From Siderastrea radians (lineage: Eukaryota > Cnidaria > Anthozoa > Scleractinia > Rhizangiidae): a stretch of 64,000 bases of DNA. Under the pieces are notes generated by a model that saw nothing but the letters and a program-made list of their open reading frames with translations, did no database searches and was not told where the DNA came from. The stretch is from assembly GCA_964017195.1 (NCBI GenBank), contig OZ024892.1, positions 7,210,366-7,274,365 on the forward strand, read 5' to 3'. Below are positions 1 through 10,131 of this stretch, piece by piece. How positions within the stretch are numbered: the stretch's first letter is position 1; each line of letters opens with the position of its first letter. Made by a program: the position numbers and the translations under genes.

Positions 1-677
1 TAAGGCTGATTCACACTTGTGACATAACCATAAGCATAAACATAAGCAGAAGCATAAGAATGTTCACACTTATGACATATGCATAAGAAAGCGACATACG
101 CAGGCGCATTGGGCTTCAGATTTATAATCCTGGGGGAATGAGACGAGTTGTAATTTCAAAATGGTAGACGAAGAAGAAAACGAAGAAGCGCTCCTTTTGA
201 TGTTACTGCACCGTAATCGTCGACGGCGGAAAGAAAGACAACCTGAAAAAAGATGGCGGTCCTGTTGGGTAAGAGAAATCTTCACGAAGAGAAAACAACA
301 AGGAGATTGTCACAATCTTGTGCTTGAAATGCGACTGGTGGACGGAGAAATTTATTTCAGGTAGTTCAGGTAGTTAATGCGGCCGGCCCCAGCCAGTTTC
401 TCATTATAATACAGCGTGTTTAAAGAAGACGACACCAGTTAATTGTTTGAAACAGCTAATCAGGGCAGGATTTGGAACTGTTTTCGCTTGAATTTCTGCT
501 GACATCAAATACTGCAGTTTCCTTATGCTTATGCTTATGCTTATGCTTATGCTTATGTTGTCCCGGTTTACATTATGCTTATGCTTATGCTTATGTCACT
601 ACGGTTCACACTTACGCTTTCTTATGCTTATGCTTATGTTTATGCTTATGCTTATGTCACAAGTGTGAACCAGCCTT
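1..677. mobile_element. PIF/Harbinger-derived element with hexamer-array termini
   Basis: The two ends are inverted repeats: the left end reads GGCTGATTCACACTTGTGAC and the right end carries its near-perfect reverse complement around 655-675. Inside each end is an array of the hexamer TTATGC or its complement, longest at about 520-655 on the right. The interior keeps a fragment of a Harbinger transposase N-terminus (161-364), so this is probably an internally deleted copy of an autonomous element. The left end touches the window edge, so the 3-bp target duplication cannot be checked. A related but more decayed element lies at 59756-60250. Confidence 0.75.
161..364 (+). pseudogene. Harbinger transposase N-terminal fragment
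   Basis: A 67-codon frame begins with an acidic stretch, followed by an arginine-rich block and the segment CWVREIFTKRKQQGDCHNLV, ending in EMRLVDGEIYFR. The pattern W-V-R-x-I-x-x-x-R-x-x-x-G-x-x-H-x-L-x-x-E-M-R-L is typical of the region before the DDE domain in PIF/Harbinger (HARBI1-like) transposases. The frame then stops, no DDE catalytic domain follows, and the element closes about 310 bp later. It is a transposase remnant, not a host gene. A shorter related start (Met-Val-Asp-Glu) sits at 60016 in the other copy. Confidence 0.7.
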
Positions 678-839
678 TACTTTCAAAACTTATGGTGTAT
701 TTGATTTGGTCCGTTGTTTGCTCTACTGTATGATTAAAATAATGAAAAAATACAGTCACGCAACATGCTTAAAACAATCCAAGGCAACATGACTTGTTTC
801 TCCAGCCAACCAGGAGCAAAGCCAAAACCGACCGCGAAT

Positions 840-1500
840 TACGGTACTTGCGTTTCCCACGCTTTACACTGGTCACAGTTTTCCCCACCTTGGTATTCAT
901 AACAACTTTTTCTATACTTGGCACCGCTTGTACATCTTTCCACGCTTAGATCAGGTTACAGATTTTCCTGCCCTTGGGTTTGGTAACATGTTTTCCGCGC
1001 TCTGAGCCAGTTGCATTTTCCCCGCGCTTAGCTTCTGTTAAATGTGTTTCCTCGCTTGGCTTCGCTTAACGCTTCGCACCAGTTGTATATTTTCCTGCAC
1101 TTGGGTTTGGTTACAAGTTGTCCGTGCTCAGCACCAGTTGTGTGTTTCCCAGCGCTTGGCTTCGGTTAAACGTTTTCCCGCGCTCTGAACCGGTCGTGTG
1201 TTTCCCGCGCTTGGCTTCGGTCCATGTTTTCCCGCGCTTTGGTTGTATGTTTCCCACGCTCGACACCTGTTACATTTTTCCCACGCTTGTCACTGGTTTC
1301 ATGTTTCTCGCGGTTACCATTGGTTGCACATTGTTTCCTGGCGCTTATCTTCAGTCGCATGTTTTCCCGCGCTTTGGTTGTGTTCCCCGCGCGTGACACC
1401 TGTTACATTTTTCACATGCTTGTCACTGGTTTCGTGTTTCAAGCACTTATCGTTGGATGCACATTTTTCTGTGCTTGGTCCCGGTTGCATTTTTTTGCCT
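840..1500. repeat. Degenerate TTTCCCGCGCTTGG minisatellite
   Basis: Roughly 35-45 bp imperfect units recur, each built from a TTTTCCCGCGCTTGGC-like core and a GGTTACAT or GGTTGTAT spacer. Units differ by small indels. The array lies upstream of the first visible STIP1 exon, so it is probably intronic. Open frames across it on both strands are products of base composition. Confidence 0.7.
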
Positions 1501-1570
1501 ATATTTTCAGCTTTTTTTGGGGGGGGGTAGCAAAGTTATGACACGTTTCTTCACTTGCTTTTACAACTAG

Positions 1571-3531
1571 GAAGCACAGGAGGGCATAAGGGCTTGTCAC
1601 AATTCATTTGGTGAGCAGCCGACAGACCCTGAAGAGATCAGGAAACGAGCCATGGGTGATCCCGAAATACAGGTACAATCACATTAAATATAGAGGTAAC
1701 AATTGTACGCTGAAGAATTAGTTAAAGTCAAAACTACACAAGTGATGTAGTGAGATAGCTAGTCCGAAAGTTATTCTGTTTTCTGAAGAATGGGCAAAAG
1801 TCGCTGAGATGTGGATAGCAAATACTATTCTGAGTTTGAGTAGCCAATCAGAGCGCACGAAAAACACCATTAGCTTGTGTGGTACATGTACACCTAATTG
1901 AAAAAAACATTGTCGTGTGAAAAGCATATGCTATGAACGATACAATCCGATGGTTTTCTGGGAAGCGGGAAAATTTACTTCTATTTTCAGGCACCGTGGA
2001 GATAGTATTAACAGAGTATACCCAAATCTACTTCAAAACCTTCTTAGGAATGAAAATATCTTGAACATCAATGTATAGAACTGAGTAGCAACCTTGTCAA
2101 TGCTGTCTTCCCAGAATTCCATCGTGTCGCATCGTTCATGGTTTGTACTTTGCACCCGACAACGTTTTATCAATCAGGTGTAAACCAATACAGTTTATTC
2201 CCTGCAATGAAGAATACCATCAATCAGGAGAATGGAAAGCCACTGCAATTTGCGAATTCTTCGTGTCCTACTGGTTATTTTTCCAGGTAGCAGGTAATCT
2301 CGTCGAGATTTGGACCCGCCATATCTCGCTCCAGAGACGTGAGCCCCACTAATTGAGCTATCCAGGTGATATAGCTTAGTATGCAGTTTGGTCAGTCAGT
2401 GATTACTCAGTTCACAGCGGTTATCTTTGTTTTGTTTTTCTTGCATTTAGGAAATACTTACTGACCCAGCCATGAAAATTATACTCGATCAAATGCAAGA
2501 AGACCCTAAAGCGGCCCAAGAGTAAGTTGTGTTGTTGCACTGTTCGACAATATTTCCATAAAATTGTAACAGGGAATAAGGCGAAGGGTATTGTGAACAC
2601 AAATACTCACGAGGGTAACTCGCGCGTAAGGCTTGCAAGCGCGTCCCTTGCAACGAAAATTAACCCTCGCTCACTCGTTCCAGACCTCTCGAACAGTTTG
2701 TAGGCTATCCATTCTCACTCCCGCTAGCCTGCCCTGGGACTTTCAGGACTGTCACGCAATCTCGTTTTTCTTCCTCAAGGAGAACGTGACAAGCCTATAT
2801 AACGTCCACCATAGAACGCTACTGAAACTTTTAAGTAAAACATAATTCGAATCATTTATAGTTGTAAAAAAAATAGAAAAATGGAAAAAATAACAAAACT
2901 AAACAAAAAGAAAAAAATTTCCTTGTGTTTATGGAGCTACAGAACCATGGTTAGACGTTTTGAAGAACGGGAAAGTCGTATAATGGCGAGTCGTCTGTGA
3001 GTGTTTCCAGTCGTGTTTTCTTTCCTCCCCTTGTTACGAGTGTTTTTATTTATCCTGTTGAAAAAAAAAGAAAAGAGGGAGACACGTGGCGAGCGACAGG
3101 CCATATATTTTAGTTCATACCTCTCATACACTAAGGCAACTTCTATTATTGGCATATACGAAGGCAGTGTTTTACCCAGCTTTATGCTTGGCATCACGCG
3201 CGCTTTACTCCTGTCGCCTCAAAATCCCAAGCAAATCTTCGTAAAATCGAAGCAAAAATTGCCTGCAGTTTACACTGGCGTTATGCGTGGACATCACAAA
3301 AACCGTCGCTGAAATAGCATTAAATATCTCCCTTGTAAACGGCCATTATTTTGATTCAACTAGGCATTAGATTAGCTTTTCTAAGGCGCCTCTGATAGAC
3401 TCGGTATTTCCAGATAACGAGGATATTAACAGAAATCTTTGATTCTTTTTCTTCGCAGACATCTTAAAAATCCTGAAATTCGAAGCAGAATTCAGAAGCT
3501 ATACGAGGCGGGCATCTTGCAGATCCGTTGA
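1571..3531 (+). CDS. STIP1: STIP1/HOP co-chaperone, last three exons (partial)
   Basis: Three exons encode the C-terminal 81 residues of stress-induced phosphoprotein 1 (HOP), the TPR co-chaperone that links Hsp70 and Hsp90. Exons: 1571-1672, 2451-2521 and 3459-3531 (stop TGA). Introns are GT-AG with phases 0 and 2. The visible protein holds DPEEIRKRAMGDPEIQ, then EILTDPAMKIILDQMQEDP, and ends HLKNPEIRSRIQKLYEAGIL-QIR. This is the aspartate-proline-rich DP2 domain that ends STIP1 orthologues; the animal family usually ends in IAIR, here LQIR. The TPR1, TPR2A, TPR2B and DP1 parts must lie left of the window. The first intron contains a composite repeat (1760-2190). The 3' UTR runs to an AATAAA at 4009. 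The family call is firm; the upstream gene structure cannot be seen. Confidence 0.95.
1760..2190. repeat. Composite inverted-repeat element in STIP1 intron, copy 1
   Basis: Outer arms at about 1890-1945 and 2126-2190 are inverted copies of each other (ACACCTAATTGAAAAAAACA on the left, its relative before AATCAGGTGTAAACC on the right). The same module occurs at 4435-4744 beyond the gene's 3' end. A second shared segment, containing AGCCAATCAGAGCGC, is present here in the opposite orientation to that at 4100-4160. It looks like a non-autonomous DNA transposon family with a rearranged internal module. Confidence 0.6.
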
Positions 3532-4008
3532 AGAAACCAAGTCAATTTCCAGTTCTGGGCGACTGATGAAAGTGCAGTTAACTGTTTGAGGCCAAAAGGA
3601 ACATTTGCACACATGTTTAGTTTGTCCTTCACGAAGCGCTGTACTTGTGCCAATCGTCAACCTGAAGACTTACGAAGTTGGGGCCCACGTTTTTACAAAC
3701 GAAGGCTTCGGCAATTCCTTTAAAAAAGCCTCATTTATTTTCGTGTGAAACTTATCGCATATCTGTCAGCTAATTACGAAACCAAGCAGCGAATTTTGAC
3801 GAACAGTTGGAAAGGCATCAGTCACTTTTAAAAATTATCACTTAAAGCGTGCCTTATAACATTTCCTTTTTTATTCGACTTTGGGAGGCCTTTTGTGCTC
3901 TTAAACACACCAGTTTTCATTCTGCTCATAGTCAAAACCACGAAGTCGTTTTAAATGGAATGATTGAGAAAGTGTAGATGTTCTTCTTTAGGGGTTCATT
4001 CTTAGCGC

Positions 4009-4014
4009 AATAAA
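4009..4014 (+). promoter_or_regulatory. STIP1 polyadenylation signal
   Basis: A canonical AATAAA lies 478 bp after the STIP1 stop codon and is the first strong signal downstream of it. The interval 3532-4008 has no other gene and is taken as the 3' UTR. Confidence 0.6.
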
Positions 4015-4099
4015 ATACCGGAGAATCCACCCTTGTGGAACATGCCATTTCCACTGAAGGACACTGACTGCTCTTTTATAACTCATTTTAGTATAATTA

Positions 4100-4436
4100 T
4101 ACCAAACCAGTGGATAGTGTTTTGCGCGCGCTCTGATTGGCTACTCAGATTCAGGATAGTATCTGTTATTCACATCCCGGCAACCCATCCCGGCAACCCA
4201 TCCCGGCAACCCATCCCGGCAACCCATCCCGGCAACCCATCCCGGCAACCCATCCCGACAACCCATCCCGGCAACCCATCCCGGCAACCCATCCCGGCAA
4301 CCCATCCCGGCAACCCATCCCGGCAACCCATCCCGGCAACCCATCCCGGCAACCCATCCCGGCAACCCATCCCGGCATTGTTGTTAATTTCGCGTGGGCG
4401 CGCGCTGTTTTGGGCTGGTTATCCCCTGGTTTGGTA
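4100..4436. mobile_element. TA-flanked MITE with a 13-bp minisatellite core
   Basis: The ends form an inverted repeat, TACCAAACCAGTGGATA on the left and TATCCCCTGGTTTGGTA on the right, with TA directly outside each end as in Tc1/mariner-type target duplications. The core, 4173-4377, is about 16 head-to-tail copies of the 13-mer CATCCCGGCAACC with a single G-to-A variant unit. Because 13 is not a multiple of 3, frames across it cycle every 39 bp and stay open on both strands. No gene is implied. Confidence 0.75.
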
Positions 4437-4744
4437 TACACCTAATTCTAATTGAAGAAACATTGTCGGGTGAAAAGCATAAACCCTGAACTATACGACC
4501 CAATGGTTTTCTGGGAAGCGGAAGATCCTGCTTTGATTCTCAGACACAGTGCACAGCATAATGGTACGGAAAAATAAAACTGATAGATATACACCAAAAT
4601 CTCTCCATGAATAAAAAATACCTTGAATATGAATAAACGGAACGGAGTAACAATCTTGCCGTGGTGTTTTCCCAGAATTCTATAATGTCGCATCGTTCAT
4701 GGTTAATACTTTCACCAGACAATGTTTCTTCAATCAGGTGTATA
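4435..4744. mobile_element. Inverted-repeat element, copy 2 of the STIP1 intron repeat
   Basis: The ends GTATACACCTAATT and its relative at AATCAGGTGTATAC are inverted, with about 75 bp of arm each side (ATTGAAGAAACATTGTC left; GACAATGTTTCTTCAAT right). It abuts the minisatellite MITE at 4100-4436. The arms and the interior GTTTTCTGGGAAGCGG match 1890-2190. Confidence 0.65.
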
Positions 4745-5002
4745 CTAAAACAACTTTCACCTCAGTGTCGGTGAAGAGTGGTAGACTTAACCTCGCCGCT
4801 TCGCTGCTCGGCAAATATCCACCGCTATTCACAGCCACTTCGGTGAATAATTGTTAAATATAGCGAATCCCTGCATTGCGAACAAACACAAAACTTATAA
4901 TTTCTAAAACTTTGACTGGACTTTGTCACGTATGCAATAAATGTACCATACCTTCATTACCACGAATTTTCATCTAAATTTCCCATGACCTCCCGTCTTG
5001 CC

Positions 5003-5080
5003 TCGTAACTCAGTCGGCAGACCATCGGTGATTAAAATCCAGGAAGCGTGAGTTCGAGTTCCACCGAGGTGAAGGAAAAT
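5003..5080 (+). repeat. tRNA-derived SINE head
   Basis: An A-box-like CTCGTAACTCAGTCGG is followed about 45 bp later by a B-box-like GAGTTCGAGTTCC, the spacing of an RNA polymerase III internal promoter. It does not fold as a complete tRNA cloverleaf with a paired acceptor stem. It is best read as the head of a tRNA-derived SINE or a decayed tRNA copy. Confidence 0.5.
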
Positions 5081-6115
5081 TTTTTTCTCGTTTGCTTGTT
5101 TACTAAGGCAACGCTCTGTAGAAAATCCATGTCTTACTTCAGCACTTTAACTTGCTCCAAAGAGTTATTTTTTTGACTTGTCACTTGTATAACAGGCCCC
5201 CATACAACAAACCAAAGTGAAACTGGACATTTCTTAAGACAGTCGATGTTGTCACGTATGCAACGAAACACGATACAACGAACTGAACAAAAGCGTACGG
5301 TTTCCTGGGTTGGGCTCTTGAGGTCGTTTTGTGGCATGCGGGGTAGCTACTTTCAAGTGCTGCAGTTTGATTGTCTGTTTTCTTTTTTGTTTCAACATGA
5401 CACTTTTGGTGAAAGTTTATGAAAAAATCTGGACGCCATGCGCGGATCGCGAGCAGAAAAAAATAACAAAATATGCCCTCAAGGAAGAATTCGATTTTCT
5501 GTCGAAAGTTAAAAAAACTGTAAAAGCCACAGCAACAGGAGCCTGACAGCAAACATACCGTTTTCAACTCCACTCCATGTTGTTCCTAATCTCACTTCTT
5601 TACTTAACGGTTTTTCTCTCTTCTATTGTTTTGTCTTTGTTTGTTTTTTGTTGGTTTGTTTTCTCTTGTGGCCCGTAATGTATGCGCAAACCGCTTGTAT
5701 CTTCCTTGTACCCAACCCATAATATCTTTGGATCGTGCTCAAAACAGAAAAAAAACCGTGGAGCTCTGGGGACGAGAATGCTTAGATATGCATTGGAAGA
5801 AATGTCTTTTGGTTGTCTTCCTCTGGCAAAATCATCTGAGGTCTCATCTGAGGAATACCTCTGAAGGTATTCTTTCTTTTCCGAAAACTTTCCAGTGAAA
5901 AGGACCGCTCCATTCATTTGATTTCCCACCGGAACAAGCGGCTTTCGACACAAAAGGAAAGCGCTCCATTTTTCACACCAGTACCAAGCCTTTTATGGCC
6001 ATGCCATTCGCCTCGATCAAAGTGGCTTGTTCTTCGGAACGCGCCAGTCTTCAATTGGTGCGCGTTCTTCCCGAACGAAATTTCTGATCGAATTTCTGAA
6101 ATTCTTTGATAAATA
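5081..6115. other. Gap without a recognisable gene
   Basis: No conserved product was found. Small open frames exist on both strands (for example 5331-5546 plus and 5181-5573 minus), but they overlap and match no family I recognise. A 19-bp repeat word, GCTCTGGGGACGAGAATGC, at about 5763-5781 recurs in an element near 59850-59945. Confidence 0.4.
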
Positions 6116-6290
6116 GACTGCGAGTAGTCTCTAATTTTAGCGATGGCGATTGTGGGGCGGGCTAAATACACACGCGCGCGCGAAAGTTCGAGGAGACGCG
6201 GCGCGTCGCGTCTCCTCGAAATTTCGCGCGCGCGTGTGTGTTTCGTGCACCCACAATCGCCATCGCCAAAATTAGAGACTACTCGCAGTC
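6116..6290. mobile_element. Near-perfect hairpin MITE, GACTGCGAG family
   Basis: A 175-bp near-perfect palindrome: GACTGCGAGTAGTCTC opens it, GAGACTACTCGCAGTC closes it, and the arms meet around GGCGCGTCGCGTC. TA lies directly outside both ends. The arms include GCGATGGCGATTGTGG and an alternating CGCGCG tract. Elements at 23076-23417 and 53608-53857 have the same kind of terminus. Confidence 0.85.
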
Positions 6291-6292
6291 TA

Positions 6293-6973
6293 CTTGATAA
6301 ATGATAATCAACCAAAAGTGACCCGCGTCCACAGCGTGAAAATTTATTCAGAGCAAAAATAATAAATATCACAAACAAAATCGATTTTTAAAATTATTAT
6401 TTAGCAGTACACACACACATTTGGTGAGAAGGATTTTCACTAAGCACCCAACGACCGAGATCACAGCTACCATTTCACTATAAATCTGTAGGAACTTTAG
6501 CGGGCTATCAAAAACGGGGGCTGTAGTTGGGGAGTATTTTGGAAACGTTCGTTTATTCGTGTTCTCAGTTCATTTGCATTTTAATTTGTATGAAAAAACT
6601 TCCTTTTTAGCGGTTACCTGTAGATTTTATTTTCTCTATGCCAGCTAGTGGCTAAATTTTAACCTTAGCTGTCCATGCCTGTCGGCTTGATTTATGTACT
6701 TTCTTTCCTGCAAACATGGTTTTCACGAGCGGACAAATCACAATAAAACTGAATTTCTGCTTGGCAGTGAAAATGACTCAACGTGCTCAACGATCAGATT
6801 TTTTCCTTTTCTCCTGTTTGCGGTGAACGCGTGCATCGCTAATTCTAAACCAAACTTAACTAAATGGTCATTTAAGAATATTAAAGGATTAAGCAATATT
6901 TGTTAGTTCAAACTTGTGTATCTGCGTTATCGTTGAATTACTTCAATTTCCTTGATTCAGTTTACAATCCAGT
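6293..6973. other. Gap 3' of the first 7TM gene
   Basis: AT-rich sequence with no recognisable gene or long repeat. Its right part should hold the 3' UTR of the minus-strand 7TM gene ending at 6974. Confidence 0.4.
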
Positions 6974-7783
6974 CTAATCCGTAAGCTGTTCTTGTTGTTG
7001 TTTCCCTTCGTTTTGCCTCAGAAAGTAAGCCACGTATCCGACTGGAAACATCGATAGTAGTAGATACAGCTCTTCATACAGACAGGTCACTCGACACATG
7101 TGTCTAGGCCGCGTTGTTTGTTCAACTTCGGTCGAGTGCAGCATCACTTCTGAGATCAAAGTCCCGTACAGCAGAAATAGTGCTACAGCAGAACTTGCAC
7201 ACAGGCGAACTAAACGGCTCACACAACTCGAAGCAGGATTCATGGCTTTCATTCGCTCGTATTTGCGAAATCCAATGTAAAAGGAACCAAATAGAATCAC
7301 TGAAGTCGGAAGGAGAAAGTGGACGACGTAAGACTTCAAAATAGCGCTGTCATCTTCTGCGCTCAAAGGGCCGAGTTTGGAGTTGTTATCGAAGCAGTTG
7401 CTGGTTCCGCAAATTTCATACTTGCGACCGAAGACAGCGGACAAGCCGGTTGAGGCCAAAGTAAGAATGGCGATATGCAAAAAGGAGTTTAGGCGTTGCT
7501 GTGCAGGTCTTCCAAAGATTAAGGAAACTTCGATGGCTGCTAGGAAATAAACCGTCTGGAATGAAAAGTTTGTCGACATGACAATCCAAAAGCGGGTCTT
7601 GGAAACTTCCAATGCCGCGTGACTAATAATGTTACAAATGTTCAAAAGCAGCTGTACTGAAATAACCTTGTTCACGTTTTTCGAGGCACTGGTGTTCCAA
7701 GACTTCAACAAGCGAAAAGCGAGGTATCCATTGCTTGCTAGGCCACAGGCATGAAATAAATACAAGAGCAACGCCGCCGCCAT
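6974..7783 (-). CDS. Intronless orphan 7TM receptor-like protein A
   Basis: A single-exon 269-residue protein with seven hydrophobic segments (about 4-26, 38-60, 66-90, 100-119, 149-173, 189-213, 234-257). TM1 holds GLASNGYL, resembling the Gly-Asn of class A GPCRs; TM7 holds FPVGY, which keeps the Pro-x-x-Tyr of the NPxxY motif with Phe in place of Asn. There is no DRY motif after TM3. Cysteines 125 and 130 lie in the loop before TM5, and the intracellular stretch GFRKYERMKAMN follows TM5. It is a paralogue, roughly two-thirds identical by eye, of the divergent gene at 9286-10131; the stretch TRPRHMCRVTCLYEELYLLL is the same in both. A highly divergent, lineage-specific rhodopsin-like receptor is the best guess. 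Ligand and function are unknown. Confidence 0.8.
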   Translation of the reverse strand: MAAALLLYLFHACGLASNGYLAFRLLKSWNTSASKNVNKVISVQLLLNICNIISHAALEVSKTRFWIVMSTNFSFQTVYFLAAIEVSLIFGRPAQQRLNSFLHIAILTLASTGLSAVFGRKYEICGTSNCFDNNSKLGPLSAEDDSAILKSYVVHFLLPTSVILFGSFYIGFRKYERMKAMNPASSCVSRLVRLCASSAVALFLLYGTLISEVMLHSTEVEQTTRPRHMCRVTCLYEELYLLLSMFPVGYVAYFLRQNEGKQQQEQLTD

Positions 7784-9285
7784 TCTCTTCGTAACGAAAG
7801 CCGGGTTGAGCTGACAATCAGCATGTTTTATGCATAGTGGGATTAATTTATGTACACTGAAGATATATATTGCACCTGTAACGGCTCAGTGAATTCTGCA
7901 GCTAAAACAATAGTAAAAAATAAAGATCGTAGCTAACGAAGCGATTGTAAACATGCGCAGAGCCTGGTATCTATATAATCGCTATGATCGCGGAACTCTT
8001 TTTGGTGATACTAGTAGCGATTTAAAAGAGATTTGTGGCTACACGCTAAAGCGTCTACTACCGGTTCCTGCTGTGATCACAACAGAGTGTGAAGAAAAAC
8101 AAAAGAAACAAGAGAGAACACAATACAACTCAAAAAAAGAACCAATTCACAATACTTCAGAGCGATGTCGCAGCTCTTACAAGGTCTTCTCTGATTTGCT
8201 GAGAAAACAATACACCAAACAACAAAACAATGGACCCTAGCCCCGAAAACAATAGAGCTGCGTGATACCAAGGTCCAATGAAATTAGAGGTTGTTAAGAG
8301 CTGCGGGGCTACTCGGAGCAGCATACTTCAAGATAAAAAGATGACCGGTGAGTGCTCCACCACTTACCGAAAGGCCCAAAACGACTGATAAACAATGTGC
8401 TTCTTTCATTAAGACCTCTCCTAGGAAAATCTGTTCGACAAAAAGTTTGTTAAAGACAAACTCATGTTTTATTTTGCCGAGGGGATAGTTTGGCTTCTTG
8501 AGATTTTGAAGCACATTTTGTTTATAGACGCACCCTAGCTAGCCATGAGTCACCAACGTGCGCGCCCGTCATCGAGCGCTGTATTCCGTTATTCCGTCTC
8601 GCCGTAGCCTGTGGGGGTGGGGGTGGCTCTTCACAAGCTAGTCGCGCCGAAACCGATTCAACTTTTCTATTGAATACCTCTCATTAATATTGTTGAATTC
8701 GGCATGTTAAACACGTTTGGGCACCCTGTTGAATGGCGATAAATGACGCTGAACAAGTTTGATTGCCATCAAACAGTCCCAACAGAGTTGCTTTCAACAA
8801 TGTTGGATAAGGTTGAATTCGTTTGACGTACGCCTAATGAAGAGGCCAAGTGGTATTGAAGAGGTGCCTTTTAGGCGGGTCTTCCCGGCATTCGAGGCGG
8901 TTAGGTTCCATCAAAGCCATTCTTTGAATAAATATGGTGACCCATAAGGGACCCCTAAAGATATACTCTTTGTGTTAGCAACCATTCTTCATCGATTGAT
9001 CAGGAAAGCTGTTCGCAAGCTATTTACTAAAATATACCTCAGCACCGTGATGAAAGCTAAATGCAAATTTATAATGATTTTAACGAACTTTCTTTCCACA
9101 ATCAAACAAATTTCCACAGTGATGGTCTTTAAAAAACTGGACATAAACTATGTTGTTTGTCAGGTGTTGTCGCTTTTGTTTTTGGAGACCAAACTCAGCG
9201 ATTTGCGTCATAGGTACAATACTGGAAGGCTCTAACGAATGTGCATAAATTATTACTGGTGTGCATATGTTGAATAGACTGTAGA
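7784..9285. promoter_or_regulatory. Shared spacer between divergent 7TM genes
   Basis: The 1.5-kb region between the two start codons must hold both promoters. It has AT-rich stretches close to each start, a G-rich GTGGGGGTGGGGGTGG at about 8609, and a TTGAATTC-rich segment at about 8660-8850 that resembles the inverted-repeat element at 31498-31697. No gene or clear TATA box was identified. Confidence 0.4.
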
Positions 9286-10131
9286 ATGGCTAATGAGCTC
9301 TACTCGGCTTTCACTGTGCAGAAAATGGCGTACCTATTTGTATTCCATTTCTGCGGCCTAGCGATCAATGGATACCTACTTTTTCGCTTGTATCAGGCTT
9401 GGAACTCCAGCGCATGGAAAAGCTTGAACAAGGTTATTTGTTACCAGTTATTTTTGAACGTTTGCAACATCTTAAGTCATGTAGCATTGGAAGTTTCCAC
9501 GGATCGTCTCTGGGTCACACTGTCAACGAGTTTCTCATTCCAGGCGATTTATTTCCTGGCAGCAGTTGAGGTTTCCTCAAGCCTCGGAAGAACGGTACAG
9601 CAACAACTAAACTCCTTCCAGAATATGGCAATTCTTACTTTTGTTTCTACCGCCTTGTCCGGTATCTTCGGTGGCAGGTACGTAATCTGCGGAACGTACA
9701 ACTGCTTCGATTTTAGCGCGAACAATAATGAACTCTTTTTAAGCGCAGAAGAGGATAAGGCCGTTTTAAATAGCTCCTTCGCCCACTTTCTCGCCCCGAC
9801 TTCAGCGATTCTACTTGGATCTTTTTTCTATGGATTTCGCAAATACGAGCGAATGAGAGACTTGAATCATACACCGAGTTGGACAAGCCGTTTAGCTCGC
9901 CTGTGTGCCTCTAGTGCTGTATCGCTTTTTCTACTGTATGGAGTAGTAATCGGAGAGATGATGCTGTATTCCACTGAAATTCAAGAAACGACGCGGCCTA
10001 GGCACATGTGTCGAGTGACCTGTCTGTATGAAGAGCTGTATCTACTGCTGTCGATGTTTCCGGTCGGATATTTTGCCTATTTTGTGAGGCAGATCGAAGA
10101 AAAATACCAGCAAGAACATCCTAAAGAATAG
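9286..10131 (+). CDS. Intronless orphan 7TM receptor-like protein B
   Basis: A single-exon 281-residue paralogue of the gene at 6974-7783, transcribed away from it. It keeps the seven hydrophobic segments, GLAINGYL in TM1, the loop ICGTYNCFDF, the intracellular GFRKYERMRDLN, and the near-identical C-terminal block from TRPRHMCRV to FPVGYFAYF. Two starts are possible. The ATG at 9286 (A at -3, G at +4) adds 13 residues before the segment aligned with the paralogue's start; the ATG at 9325 would give a protein of nearly the paralogue's length. The 9286 start is given because it comes first and has a good context. The conserved frame in two diverged copies is strong evidence that both encode protein. 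Function unknown; GPCR-like by topology. Confidence 0.8.
   Translation: MANELYSAFTVQKMAYLFVFHFCGLAINGYLLFRLYQAWNSSAWKSLNKVICYQLFLNVCNILSHVALEVSTDRLWVTLSTSFSFQAIYFLAAVEVSSSLGRTVQQQLNSFQNMAILTFVSTALSGIFGGRYVICGTYNCFDFSANNNELFLSAEEDKAVLNSSFAHFLAPTSAILLGSFFYGFRKYERMRDLNHTPSWTSRLARLCASSAVSLFLLYGVVIGEMMLYSTEIQETTRPRHMCRVTCLYEELYLLLSMFPVGYFAYFVRQIEEKYQQEHPKE

Noticed and set aside
1118..1541. Cysteine- and phenylalanine-rich frames (92, 105 and 110 codons)
   Set aside because: They are produced by the TTTCCCGCGCTTGG minisatellite; equally long frames occur in neighbouring phases and on the other strand.
4173..4377. CRISPR-like regular repeats
   Set aside because: The units are 13 bp, directly adjacent with no unique spacers, in an animal genome; it is a minisatellite.
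4137..4455. Six overlapping open frames of 66-140 codons on both strands
   Set aside because: They are translations of the 13-bp minisatellite, which stays open in every frame. No motif and no codon bias.
5181..5573. 130-codon minus-strand frame
   Set aside because: It has no recognisable domain, overlaps an equally plausible plus-strand frame, and no splice partner was found.
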